From the NCBI GenBank assembly GCA_019747015.1, contig JAIERI010000028.1, positions 1 to 40,640 of the forward strand: DNA of 40,640 bases. The letters are read 5' to 3'. Below are positions 1-7,889 of the stretch, piece after piece. Origin of the DNA: Xanthobacteraceae bacterium (GTDB lineage Bacteria > Pseudomonadota > Alphaproteobacteria > Rhizobiales > Xanthobacteraceae). The notes below the pieces were generated by a model that did not search any database, was not told where the DNA came from, and saw nothing but the letters and a program-made list of their open reading frames with translations. The position numbers were made by a program, and so were the translations under genes. Numbering within the stretch: position 1 is the stretch's first letter; every line of letters starts with the position of its first letter.

Positions 1-209
1 ACTCCCTCCGCCGAAACATGCGAATAAACGCCGACGTCGTAGCCGCGCGCGGCCAGCTCAGCGCCGAGGGAATCCATTCCCGTCGAAAAAACGTTCGCCA
101 GACCCCTGAACAGGTAGACATGGGCGGCTGGTTTGGCGTCTGCCGAACTTGTGCTCAACCCGGCTAAAAAAACGGCTAAAATCAAGAAAACGCGCATAAC
201 CCTCACCAT
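1..209 (-). CDS. Secreted protein of unknown function, 5' end only
   Basis: This reading frame is open to the left edge, so only about 65 N-terminal residues are seen and the ORF track misses it. The translation begins MVRVMRVFLILAVFLAG, a basic start and hydrophobic core typical of a Sec signal peptide, with likely cleavage near SSADA-KP. The mature part starts with HVYLFRGLANVFSTGMDSL and then a Gly-Tyr-Asp-Val stretch, which recalls conserved rhizobial exported proteins with an alpha/beta-hydrolase-like beginning; this is recognition from memory only. In-frame ATGs at 230, 209 and 197 are all possible and none has a good Shine-Dalgarno. It diverges from the methyltransferase-like gene to the right. 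Confidence 0.6.
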   Translation of the reverse strand, partial: MVRVMRVFLILAVFLAGLSTSSADAKPAAHVYLFRGLANVFSTGMDSLGAELAARGYDVGVYSHVSAEG

Positions 210-427
210 AGTCAGGCCATTTGGCTTCATGCCGGCGGGCAATTAAAATGAACGATCAGCGCAAATCAAGCGATTTGGCCGCAATCCCGCGTCAATTGCC
301 CCTGTTCGGTGTTTCTTTCATCCTGTAGTGACATCTCTACATCTGTCGGCATCCCCGCTGGCTCGAGATTTACCAAAAAATGCCCCGCCGAAGCATTCGC
401 GACGGGCACGGTTTAAGCAGAATCCTC

Positions 428-1027
428 ATGGAATTGCCGTTCATCACGCCGCTCGTCGGCAAAATCGTGTGGCTCGCAGGCGTCATCGGATGGTTCATCA
501 TCCGCTATCCACACGATCGCCGGGCGCGGCGCACACCCAAGGCGCGCCGCTACGTGGGAATCCGCGAACTTATTTCCCTGGCGATCTCGGCATCAGGGCT
601 CGGGCTCATTCCGGCGGTTTATGTGTTCGCCGGCGCGCCGCGGTTCGCCGATTATCCGTTTAGTATTGTGGCGGCGATTTTGGGCACGGCGATCTTTGCT
701 TTCGCGCTCTGGCTGTTTCACCGCACGCACACCGATCTCGGACGCAACTGGTCCGTCACTCTCGAAGTTCGCAACCAGCACAGCCTGGTCACCGAGGGGG
801 TCTATAACCGCGTCCGGCATCCGATGTATTCGGCGTTCTGGCTTTGGGGCGTGGCGCAGGCCGCGCTGCTTCCCAACTGGATCGCCGGTCTTGCGGGACT
901 GGTCGGCTTCGGAACGCTGTTCTTCCTGCGCGTCGGCAATGAAGAGCGGATGATGCTTGAGACCTTCGGCGACGAATACCGCGACTATATGAAGCGAACG
1001 GCGCGCATCATTCCGGGGATTTACTGA
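428..1027 (+). CDS. Isoprenylcysteine carboxyl methyltransferase (ICMT/PEMT)-like membrane protein
   Basis: The product is about 199 residues with several hydrophobic segments: near 8-25, 50-70, 75-95 and a hairpin around 140-165. The C-terminal third carries the ICMT/PEMT signature, with GVYNRVRHPMYSAFW followed by a hydrophobic hairpin and then NEERMMLETFGDEYRDYMKRT. In this family that region binds S-adenosylmethionine and methylates a small or lipid-like acceptor at the membrane. Bacterial members are mostly uncharacterised, so the acceptor is unknown. The ORF track starts at 380, but that adds 16 basic residues without a Shine-Dalgarno. The ATG at 428 (MELPFITPL) fits the family better. 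The stop lies 7 nt inside the 3' end of the convergent acyltransferase gene. Confidence 0.85.
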   Translation: MELPFITPLVGKIVWLAGVIGWFIIRYPHDRRARRTPKARRYVGIRELISLAISASGLGLIPAVYVFAGAPRFADYPFSIVAAILGTAIFAFALWLFHRTHTDLGRNWSVTLEVRNQHSLVTEGVYNRVRHPMYSAFWLWGVAQAALLPNWIAGLAGLVGFGTLFFLRVGNEERMMLETFGDEYRDYMKRTARIIPGIY

Positions 1028-1863
1028 TCCGCGCCAAGCTCAAGGCGCTGCGGATTTTGCATCAGGTCACGGACCAGCGACAGGAAGCGGCCGACCTCAT
1101 AGGCGTCGGTGAGACGATGATCCGCGCGCAGGAATAATGGCATCACGCGGATCGACACAAACCGGTCCTCACGCTGCACCACCTTGGTTTCGACCGGCCC
1201 GAGCGTGAGATTTAGAGAGTCGCAGCTGTCGGGAAAGCGGCTCGGCTTGTACATGCGCATCGGCGGTGCGCCGGATGACGAAAGATCATTGACCATCGTG
1301 CTGCCGCCGCGCAATTCGTCCAGACGGCCGAGCGTGGGAATCGGGAAGGTGCGATCGATGAAGCCGTAAAACCGCATAAATTGCCCGAATACAAAACTTG
1401 GAAGACGGCGCATCTTGTTAAGATCGCGATCGCGGCCAATTCCGCCCCGTCCCGCCTGCAACATCCGTTGCCAAACCTCCTGTCCGATCTGTTCAAGACT
1501 TTTGGTGTTTGCGGATGAGATAAGCATGACGTCGATTTCTTTATTTCCGCGATGAACGAATGCGGTGCGAATGTTCACGGCGCGAAACGAATAGATCCGG
1601 TGGCCAACCAGACGAACGTTCATTTGCGGAAACTGCGCGAGCGCAAGTGCCGTCGCGCGAACCAGTGCATGCGAGGTGGTCACGAGGGTGTCCCCTGTGC
1701 GATTGCGTTCGCGCAGGAACGCAAGCAGGGAATCAGCCTCGATCTCCGTACCCATCACCATGACGGGATCGACGTGGCTCGCTTTCGACGCGTAAAGATA
1801 ATAGCGATTGTAGAGCGGAACCTGGTCGTAAGGGACAGGCTTTTTGTTTAAAGGCCACTTCAT
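1021..1863 (-). CDS. Stand-alone 2-oxoacid-dehydrogenase-type (E2/CAT superfamily) acyltransferase
   Basis: The 280-residue product matches the catalytic domain of dihydrolipoamide acyltransferases but has neither a lipoyl nor a peripheral-subunit-binding domain. The C-terminal active-site region reads RADHRLTDAYEVGRFL. The His (about residue 249) and Asp (about 253) of the HxxxDG motif are kept, while the Gly is Ala. A GGSTMVNDLSSSGAP stretch matches the E2 strand before the active site. Family members form trimers and move an acyl group from a thioester to an acceptor. The gene follows an acyl carrier protein and an AMP ligase on the same strand, which suggests that the donor is a phosphopantetheine thioester rather than lipoamide. 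No strong Shine-Dalgarno precedes the ATG. It overlaps the end of the convergent gene by 7 nt. Confidence 0.85.
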   Translation of the reverse strand: MKWPLNKKPVPYDQVPLYNRYYLYASKASHVDPVMVMGTEIEADSLLAFLRERNRTGDTLVTTSHALVRATALALAQFPQMNVRLVGHRIYSFRAVNIRTAFVHRGNKEIDVMLISSANTKSLEQIGQEVWQRMLQAGRGGIGRDRDLNKMRRLPSFVFGQFMRFYGFIDRTFPIPTLGRLDELRGGSTMVNDLSSSGAPPMRMYKPSRFPDSCDSLNLTLGPVETKVVQREDRFVSIRVMPLFLRADHRLTDAYEVGRFLSLVRDLMQNPQRLELGADQ

Positions 1864-1928
1864 GGCGTGACGTATATCATGCGTGAGAGGCGATTATGCC
1901 TGAGAAAATCTGGGAGGCCGATCCACCG

Positions 1929-2183
1929 TCAAGCGCCGACACCTTGGCTCTGCACCAGGCTGACGATGGCCGAAACACTGCGGAAGTTCGCCGGACTGAC
2001 GTGGTTGCTTCCAAGCTTGATGCCGTAGCGCTCCTCAAGCTGAAAGATCAAGTCAATTAACAGCAGGGAATCCAGAAGGCCCTCCTCCAGCAGATCGGTC
2101 TCCGGATCCAATGCCGGATATTGCGGGCAGCGCGAGCGCACAAATTGCAGAATATCGGCTTCGATTTGTGTCCGGTCGGGCAT
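1929..2183 (-). CDS. Free-standing acyl carrier protein
   Basis: This is an 84-residue acidic helical protein with a carrier-protein core, EGLLDSLLLIDLIFQLEERYG. The Ser in DSL (about residue 39) is the expected 4'-phosphopantetheine site. The usual DSL-hydrophobic pattern and the following amphipathic helix fit the ACP/PCP superfamily, and the length is normal for a discrete carrier. It sits between the AMP ligase and the E2-like acyltransferase, so the simplest reading is that the ligase loads it and the acyltransferase unloads it. The track begins at a TTG (2189). I prefer the ATG two codons downstream, preceded by TAGGAAAA. It is unlikely to be the housekeeping fatty-acid AcpP, which sits in the fab cluster and has a different sequence around the Ser. 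Confidence 0.88.
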   Translation of the reverse strand: MPDRTQIEADILQFVRSRCPQYPALDPETDLLEEGLLDSLLLIDLIFQLEERYGIKLGSNHVSPANFRSVSAIVSLVQSQGVGA

Positions 2184-2245
2184 CTTCAAATTTTCCTATG
2201 TCGCACGCCGTATCGCGTCATTGGCAGGCAAATAACAGACCATCC

Positions 2246-2277
2246 AGGTTTGGGGAATTCCTAGGTTTGGGGAATTC
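2246..2277. repeat. Tandem 17-nt repeat across the ligase stop codon
   Basis: The 15-mer aggtttggggaattc occurs at 2246-2260 and again at 2263-2277, a period of 17 nt. Read on the coding strand, the gene ends in the first copy with CCTAG and is followed at once by a second copy ending CCTGG. A simple tandem duplication of the gene end explains this. A looser relative, ttggggcgaattcc, occurs upstream of the same gene at 3943, inside the imperfect inverted repeat TTGGGG-N10-CCCCAA (3943-3964). Confidence 0.8.
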
Positions 2278-3856
2278 GAAGTTTGAGCGCCGCGCGATCC
2301 ACCTTGTAGGCCGAAGTGAGTGGAAGCCTGTCGAGAACCTCGAAATGCACCGGCACCTTGTGAGACGGAAGCTCTCGCATGCAGGCGGCGCGGATTTCGG
2401 CTATGTCGATGGCGCGATCGTCCTGGGCGGCGAGGAAAAGTGCAAACCGGGTCTCTTCACTTTTGATCATCGGAAGGGCCACGGCGCGGGTATTGGGAAA
2501 CCACGCCTCAACGGCGCCTTCAATTTCAGCGGGGTGCACGCGATGCCCCTGAACCTTCACCAGCAAATTCGCGCGGCCGTCGAGGTAAAAATAGCCGTCC
2601 TCGTCACGGTGCGCCATATCTCCGGTGCTCAGCCATCCATCATCGCTCAGAACATCTTTCGTGGTCACGGCGTCCTGCCAGTAACCGAGCATTACATTGT
2701 CGCCCCGGGCGTAGAGCATCCCGACAACACCGGCGGCAAGCTCGCGGCCGCCCTCGTCTTTGACCGCGAGCGTGACGCCCGACAACGCCTTGCCGATCGA
2801 CCCGCGGCGAATCCGGAGCTGGTCTGGCGGCAGGATCGCAAGGCGCGCCGTCGCCTCCGACTGGCCGTACATCACATGAAATGTCGCGGGCGCTATCCGC
2901 GCCGCGATGTCGGCGGCAAGATCGGCGCGCAATTCGCCCCCTGCCACACTCATGTAGCGCAAGCTCGGCAGCGGCCGCTCTCCGAGTTGCCCGTATTTGA
3001 GCAGCATGCCGTAAACTTCAGGGACGGCCGAAAAACTCGTGGCGTGGAATTCCGCGATCGCCTCGACGATGGAGGCTGGAAACATCAGCGTGCCGCCCAT
3101 TGCAATCGTGGCACCGGCCAGCATATGGGTTTGCAGAATCGAGTTGCCGAACGAGTGGCAAAACGGAATCAGGACCAGCGCCTTGTCGTCGGCGCGAATG
3201 GGCAAATCCTGCAGAATCGAATTGGCGTTGGCGAGCAGATTGCGGTGGCTCAGCATCACGCCTTTCGGCACGCCGGTGGAGCCCGACGTGAAGAGCAGCA
3301 TCGCAAGATCGTCGCCGTGGCGGCGCGGCGCGGGACGCGCGATCTGCGCGCCAGCGATGTACGGCAATTCCAGCACGGTGACGGGAGAATTGTCATTCGG
3401 ATCGATCTGCTCGCGCCGCGCGATCACGACGTCTGGACGGCATTGCTCCACAATCTGCTGCCAGCGCAGCCGCTCCAGCGCCACAGGCAGCGGCACAACA
3501 ACGCAATCGGCCAGCAACGTGCCGTAAAAGGCGGCGACGTATTCGGGCGAATTCGGCAGCCGCAATGCGACGCGCGCGCCGGGCACATAATCGGGCCGCG
3601 CGCACAGATATTGCCGCACGCTCTCAGTGGCGCGCAGCAGCCAATCGTAGGAGACCACACCGGCCTTGGTTTCGATTGCGGAATGATCCGCGCGCGCACA
3701 CGCGATGTCGAAAAACGCAGTGCCGAGATCGCCAGCTTTTACATTTGAGACCGATACGCTTGAGGCTGACGCCAATTCGTTGCCGCGAACAGTTTCACTG
3801 CGCGCAGGCATGCCCGGCGGCACCGGGGCAGCGAATTGCAAGATCACCGTATCCAT
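2261..3856 (-). CDS. AMP-dependent acyl/aminoacyl ligase (ANL superfamily) for the adjacent carrier protein
   Basis: This is a full-length ANL adenylating enzyme of about 531 residues. It shows the phosphate-binding loop LLFTSGSTGVPKGVMLSH near residue 188, the A5-type motif MYGQSEA, the A7 motif STGD, the hinge and A8 region GRANLLVKVQGHRVHPAEIE, and the catalytic Lys region SAYKVDRAAL near the end. The enzyme activates a carboxylic acid as its adenylate and then forms a thioester. An ACP gene lies 78 nt downstream, so the ACP is the probable thiol acceptor, although CoA cannot be excluded. About 45 N-terminal residues precede the conserved core. An in-frame GTG at 3865 is an alternative start. 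The stop codon lies in a 17-nt tandem duplication. Confidence 0.9.
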   Translation of the reverse strand: MDTVILQFAAPVPPGMPARSETVRGNELASASSVSVSNVKAGDLGTAFFDIACARADHSAIETKAGVVSYDWLLRATESVRQYLCARPDYVPGARVALRLPNSPEYVAAFYGTLLADCVVVPLPVALERLRWQQIVEQCRPDVVIARREQIDPNDNSPVTVLELPYIAGAQIARPAPRRHGDDLAMLLFTSGSTGVPKGVMLSHRNLLANANSILQDLPIRADDKALVLIPFCHSFGNSILQTHMLAGATIAMGGTLMFPASIVEAIAEFHATSFSAVPEVYGMLLKYGQLGERPLPSLRYMSVAGGELRADLAADIAARIAPATFHVMYGQSEATARLAILPPDQLRIRRGSIGKALSGVTLAVKDEGGRELAAGVVGMLYARGDNVMLGYWQDAVTTKDVLSDDGWLSTGDMAHRDEDGYFYLDGRANLLVKVQGHRVHPAEIEGAVEAWFPNTRAVALPMIKSEETRFALFLAAQDDRAIDIAEIRAACMRELPSHKVPVHFEVLDRLPLTSAYKVDRAALKLRIPQT

Positions 3857-4025
3857 ACGCCGCACCCTGTGGCCGCCGCGACCGGCGCACCTGCGATAAC
3901 CATCAGGAAAACAGGCCCTTAATGGTCACTGGATAACCGTCATTGGGGCGAATTCCAACCCCAAACACGCCCTGAAGATGTTCGCATAGCAGTGCTGCCC
4001 AGCCTTGACGCCGATGCTCTTGATA

Positions 4026-4988
4026 TCAACTGACGATTTTGCGCGCCTTGCCTGGCGGCCTCGCGCCCAACGGCAACAGCCGCGCCGCGTCGATCAATGT
4101 CCGCTCGTACTTCGCGCGTTGCTCCCTGGCCTCTTCAGGTGTCCAGTCCCAGAAACCTGAACCGGTCTTGGTGCCGAATTTACCGGCCTCGACCAGCGCC
4201 TCGATCGAGCGGCCCGGTTTGCTGGCATTGTTCAGATGCGGATAGATCGACTTGCCCGCAGCGTAATTGGTGTCCAGCCCGGCGAGGTCTTTCTGTAATA
4301 TGGGCCCGGCCGCGATGTAGCGGAATCCGAAACCGTAGCGCACCGCCGCGTCGACGTCTTCGGGCGTCGCCAGACCCTCGTCGAGGATCGCGTAGGCTTC
4401 GCGCATCAAGGCGTGTTGCAGGCGGTTAGCCAGAAATCCCGGCACGTCTTTCGCCACGCGGATCGGTACGCAGCCGACCGATTCCATGATCGCGAACATC
4501 TTGTCCATTGTCGCGCTGTCGGTGAACTCACCGGCGACGACTTCGACCGCTGGCACCAGATGTGCCGGCAGGAAAAAATGCAACCCGCCCATCCGGTGAC
4601 GCGTTGGCAGGCCCTGCGCGATCTCGGTAATACGCAGTCCCGACGTGTTGGTTGCCAGCGGTATGCCTTCCGGCGCCAATCGATCCAATTTGGCGAACAG
4701 CTCGCGCTTGAGCGCAATCTTCTCCGGCACCGCCTCGATCAGAAGTTCGACACCGTCCCACGCCAGTTCTTCCGGCGTCGCGACCAGCGAGAATTTACCG
4801 GCGCCTGCCAACGGATCGAGCTGGCTGAGAGACAGAGCGACGCGCTCGCGCGCCCTCTCCCAGTTCGCGGTGTCGGGCTCCATCGCCCGCACTGACCAGC
4901 CGCTTCGCAGAAAGATCGCCGCGATATCGCAACCCATCAGGCCGCATCCAAGAACGATGAGCGTCTTGCTCACGCCTAGGTCTGTCAC
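4026..4988 (-). CDS. 3-hydroxyacyl-CoA dehydrogenase-family NAD-dependent dehydrogenase
   Basis: The product (about 320 residues) has an N-terminal Rossmann motif, VLGCGLMGCDIA, an NTSGLRITEIA segment, the HFFLPAHLVPAVEVV stretch that matches the catalytic HFF-P block of this family, and a C-terminal helical domain ending in GTKTGSGFWDW. The single-domain architecture fits 3-hydroxybutyryl-CoA dehydrogenase relatives, which include hydroxy-acid enzymes such as L-gulonate 3-dehydrogenase and carnitine dehydrogenase. Its place as last gene of a sugar-acid-type operon favours a free hydroxy acid as substrate; this is inference. The track starts at GTG 5009. I prefer GTG 4988 because AAGGA precedes it at proper spacing. 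Either start makes the gene overlap or abut the upstream gene, implying translational coupling. Confidence 0.88.
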   Translation of the reverse strand: MTDLGVSKTLIVLGCGLMGCDIAAIFLRSGWSVRAMEPDTANWERARERVALSLSQLDPLAGAGKFSLVATPEELAWDGVELLIEAVPEKIALKRELFAKLDRLAPEGIPLATNTSGLRITEIAQGLPTRHRMGGLHFFLPAHLVPAVEVVAGEFTDSATMDKMFAIMESVGCVPIRVAKDVPGFLANRLQHALMREAYAILDEGLATPEDVDAAVRYGFGFRYIAAGPILQKDLAGLDTNYAAGKSIYPHLNNASKPGRSIEALVEAGKFGTKTGSGFWDWTPEEAREQRAKYERTLIDAARLLPLGARPPGKARKIVS

Positions 4989-4999
4989 GCCTGAATCCT

Positions 5000-6124
5000 T
5001 CAAGACCACGCCTCTGCATCGAGTTTGGCGATGACCTTCTCATCGAACGCATAACCGAGACCGGGATCGGTCGGCAGTGCGAGGCCCTTGCCCGGCACTA
5101 CCTTCACCTGACGATCGATAATCCTGCGGAAGTTCAGCACCTGATCGTCTGCGAAGTACTCGACCATCTCGCCATTCGGAATCGCCGCAACCAGATGCAG
5201 ATGCAGATCGTGAAACCAGTGCGGGCACATGTTGACGCCGTAGCAGTCGGCCATCGCCGCGATCTTCTTGAACTCGGTGATGCCGCCGCAAACCGCGGCG
5301 TCGGTTTGCAGGATCGCCGCTGCGCCCTTGTCGAGCAGTTCCTTGTGACGCCAGCGGCCGGCCTCGATCTCGCCGGTCGCGACATTGATATTGATGCGCT
5401 CGGCGAGCTTTGCGTGATTGTCGATCTGGTCCGGACTGAACGGCTCCTCGATCCAGTACGGATCGTAGTCGGCGAAGCGCTCGCAATAGCGCAGCGCGGT
5501 CGGCACGTCCTGCCACGCATTGTTGGCGTCGAGCAGCAGCAGCGCATCGGGACCGATCGCCTTGCGAGCGGCAGCAACGCGTTTTTGCTCGCCCGCGGGA
5601 TCGTCACGGCCGACTTTCATCTTCACACCCTGCAGGCCGAGCGCGAGATAGGAGGCCATTTCGTCACCCAACATCTGCGGCGTCTTGCCCTCGAGATAAT
5701 AACCGCCGCTGCCATAGGCCGGCACCGGATCGCGCGTCGCAGCGCCAAGATAACGATACAGCGGCAGCTTCGCAGCCTGCGCGTTCACATCCCACAGCGC
5801 GATATCCAGAATGCTGAGCGCGCGCATCACCGAGCCGGTGCGGCCATGCAGCAGCACATCCTGATACATCTCCTTCCAGAGCAACTCGACTTCGGTGGAC
5901 TCCTTGCCGATCAGATTTGGCGCGAGCAATTCGCGCACCGCCAGCGTGACGACCTTGCCGCCGAAATTACCGGCGTAGCAGTGGCCGATGCCCTCCAGCC
6001 CGTCGTCGGTCCCGATCTTGACCAGTGCATAGTCGCGCGCCGTGACCTGGCGTTTCGAAAACGCTGTCGGACGGTCCAGCGGAACGCGAACGGTGCGGGC
6101 CTGCACCGACACAATACGAGCCAT
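5000..6124 (-). CDS. Mandelate racemase/muconate lactonizing enzyme family (enolase superfamily) acid-sugar dehydratase or racemase
   Basis: The 374-residue product has the two-domain enolase-superfamily form. Visible active-site residues are a KxK pair in GVKMKVGRD (K168, K170), metal ligands in LLLDANNAW (D199), IEEPF (E226 or E227) and ATGEIEAG (E252), and an Asp/His dyad in QTDAAVCGG (D275) and CPHWFHD (H302). KxK plus a His-Asp dyad is the mandelate-racemase subgroup layout, used mostly by acid-sugar dehydratases. The substrate cannot be told from the motifs. The start has a clear GGGGAGAG Shine-Dalgarno. The gene lies 33 nt after the IlvD/Edd dehydratase and is followed without a gap by the dehydrogenase, so it belongs to the long minus-strand catabolic operon. 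Confidence 0.92.
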   Translation of the reverse strand: MARIVSVQARTVRVPLDRPTAFSKRQVTARDYALVKIGTDDGLEGIGHCYAGNFGGKVVTLAVRELLAPNLIGKESTEVELLWKEMYQDVLLHGRTGSVMRALSILDIALWDVNAQAAKLPLYRYLGAATRDPVPAYGSGGYYLEGKTPQMLGDEMASYLALGLQGVKMKVGRDDPAGEQKRVAAARKAIGPDALLLLDANNAWQDVPTALRYCERFADYDPYWIEEPFSPDQIDNHAKLAERININVATGEIEAGRWRHKELLDKGAAAILQTDAAVCGGITEFKKIAAMADCYGVNMCPHWFHDLHLHLVAAIPNGEMVEYFADDQVLNFRRIIDRQVKVVPGKGLALPTDPGLGYAFDEKVIAKLDAEAWS

Positions 6125-6157
6125 GGTTTCTCTCCCCTTTTATCTTGTTGGCGGCGA

Positions 6158-7861
6158 TCAGGTCGCGCGCGGGTCTTCGATCAAAAAGTCAAAGTCGCAG
6201 CCCTGGTCGGCCTGTAACACAGTGTCCTGAAACAGTTTGGCGTAGCCGCGTTTCGGTCCGGCCTTGGCGGCCGGCAGCACCTTGGCGCGGCGTTCGAGTT
6301 CGGCGGCATCGACCAGAAGTTCGACGCTGCGATTGGGGACATCGAGACGAATCATGTCACCGTTCTTCACCAGCGCGAGAGGTCCGCCTACGGCGGATTC
6401 CGGCGTGATGTGCAGCACGATGGTGCCGAACGCCGTGCCGCTCATGCGCGCGTCGGACATCCGCACCATGTCTTTCACGCCCGCACGTGCCAGCTTTTTC
6501 GGAATCGGCAAATATCCCGCCTCGGGCATGCCGGGCGCGCCCTTCGGGCCGGCGTTGCGAAGCACCAGCACGTCGTCGGCTTTGACGTCGAGATCGGGGG
6601 AATCCACGCGCTCCGTCATGTCCTGCACCGAATCGAACACCACGGCGCGTCCGGTGTGGACCATCAATTCCTTGCTTGCCGCCGATTGCTTGATCACCGC
6701 GCCGCGCGGCGCAAGATTACCGCGCAGCACTGCTATGGCGCCTTGTGCCTTGAGCGGCTTGTCGCGCGGCCGGATCACATCCTGATTGGGCACCTCTTCC
6801 GCGCGCTCGATCACATCGCCAATCGTGCCGCCGCCAACCACTGGCGCATTGAGCCTGAGCAGATCGCGCAGCTCGCGCATCAGGCGCGGCAGTCCGCCGG
6901 CATGATGGAAATGCTCCATGTAGTGCTGGCCGGACGGTTTCAGATTGACCAGTACCGGCACGTCGCGTCCCACTTTGTCGAGCATCTCGAGATCGAACTT
7001 GATCCCTGCCCGGCCGGCGATCGCGGCCAGATGCACCACACCGTTGGTCGAGCCGCCGATCGATTGCAGGATCACCAGCGCGTTGTGAATCGAATCCTCG
7101 GTAATGAGCGCACTCGGACGCGGCGTGTCGGACACCGCCATCTCCGCAGCGCGTCGTCCCGTCGCCTCGGCGAGACGCCGGCGTTCGGCATGCGTTGCCG
7201 GAACGGCTGCGGTGTAAGGCAGAGACAGGCCCATCGCCTCGGTGATGCAGGCCATCGTGCTGGCGGTGCCCATCACCATGCAGGTGCCGACCGATGGTGC
7301 AAGACGCGCGTTGATGATCTCGATCTCGTCGCCGTCGATATCGCCGGCGCGGTGGCCCCCCCACATCCGGCGGCAATCGGTGCAGGCGCCGAGCACTTCG
7401 CCGCGATGATGTCCCACCACCATCGGACCGACCGGCAGCACGATCGCTGGCAAATTGGCCGACGCCGCCGCCATGATCTGCGCCGGCAGCGTCTTGTCGC
7501 AGCCACCGATCACGATCACCGAATCCATCGGCTGCGTGCGGATCATCTCCTCGGTGTCCATCGCCATCAGGTTGCGCAGGAACATCGAGGTCGGATACGC
7601 GAAGCTTTCGTGGATGGTGATGGTTGGAAACACCATCGGCATGCCGCCAGCCAGCATCACGCCGCGCTTCGCCGCCTCGATCAAATCCGGCACGTTGCCA
7701 TGACACGGATTGAAATCGCTGTAGGTGTTGGTGATGCCGACAATCGGCCGCTCTAGCGCGTCGTCGGAATAGCCCATCGCCTTGATGAAGACTTTTCGCA
7801 GGAACAGCGAGAACTCCTGATCGCCATAACTGGTCAGTCCCTTGCGCATGCCGCGTGCCAT
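6158..7861 (-). CDS. IlvD/Edd family dehydratase, probably for a sugar acid
   Basis: The length (567 residues) is normal for dihydroxy-acid dehydratases. Cluster-binding cysteines are seen in DFNPCHGN (C53), IGGCDKT (C121) and VGTCMVMGTAS (C194), the arrangement that holds an iron-sulfur cluster, probably [2Fe-2S] in sugar-acid members. The family removes water from a 2,3-dihydroxy acid to give a 2-keto-3-deoxy acid. A biosynthetic IlvD for branched-chain amino acids is less likely, because the gene sits between a DapA-like protein and an enolase-superfamily enzyme under a local GntR regulator and importer. That a second, unrelated dehydratase follows is notable. The ATG at 7861 has an AAAAGG-type ribosome site; a second ATG four codons later is possible. 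Confidence 0.93.
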   Translation of the reverse strand: MARGMRKGLTSYGDQEFSLFLRKVFIKAMGYSDDALERPIVGITNTYSDFNPCHGNVPDLIEAAKRGVMLAGGMPMVFPTITIHESFAYPTSMFLRNLMAMDTEEMIRTQPMDSVIVIGGCDKTLPAQIMAAASANLPAIVLPVGPMVVGHHRGEVLGACTDCRRMWGGHRAGDIDGDEIEIINARLAPSVGTCMVMGTASTMACITEAMGLSLPYTAAVPATHAERRRLAEATGRRAAEMAVSDTPRPSALITEDSIHNALVILQSIGGSTNGVVHLAAIAGRAGIKFDLEMLDKVGRDVPVLVNLKPSGQHYMEHFHHAGGLPRLMRELRDLLRLNAPVVGGGTIGDVIERAEEVPNQDVIRPRDKPLKAQGAIAVLRGNLAPRGAVIKQSAASKELMVHTGRAVVFDSVQDMTERVDSPDLDVKADDVLVLRNAGPKGAPGMPEAGYLPIPKKLARAGVKDMVRMSDARMSGTAFGTIVLHITPESAVGGPLALVKNGDMIRLDVPNRSVELLVDAAELERRAKVLPAAKAGPKRGYAKLFQDTVLQADQGCDFDFLIEDPRAT

Positions 7862-7889
7862 GATGATGGGCCTTTTCTAAATGTTCTTG

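Noticed and set aside
2111-3748. 545-residue plus-strand ORF opposite the AMP ligase
   Set aside because: It mirrors the ligase reading frame, is very rich in Arg/His/Gln, has no domain and no ribosome site; the minus-strand protein has all ANL motifs.
3943-3964. Inverted repeat TTGGGG-N10-CCCCAA as a terminator for the dehydrogenase gene
   Set aside because: The stem is only 6 bp with a long loop and no T run; it is mentioned only as a relative of the 2246 repeat.
6410-7756. 448-residue His/Arg-rich plus-strand ORF
   Set aside because: Antisense shadow of the IlvD/Edd dehydratase, which has all three cluster cysteines.
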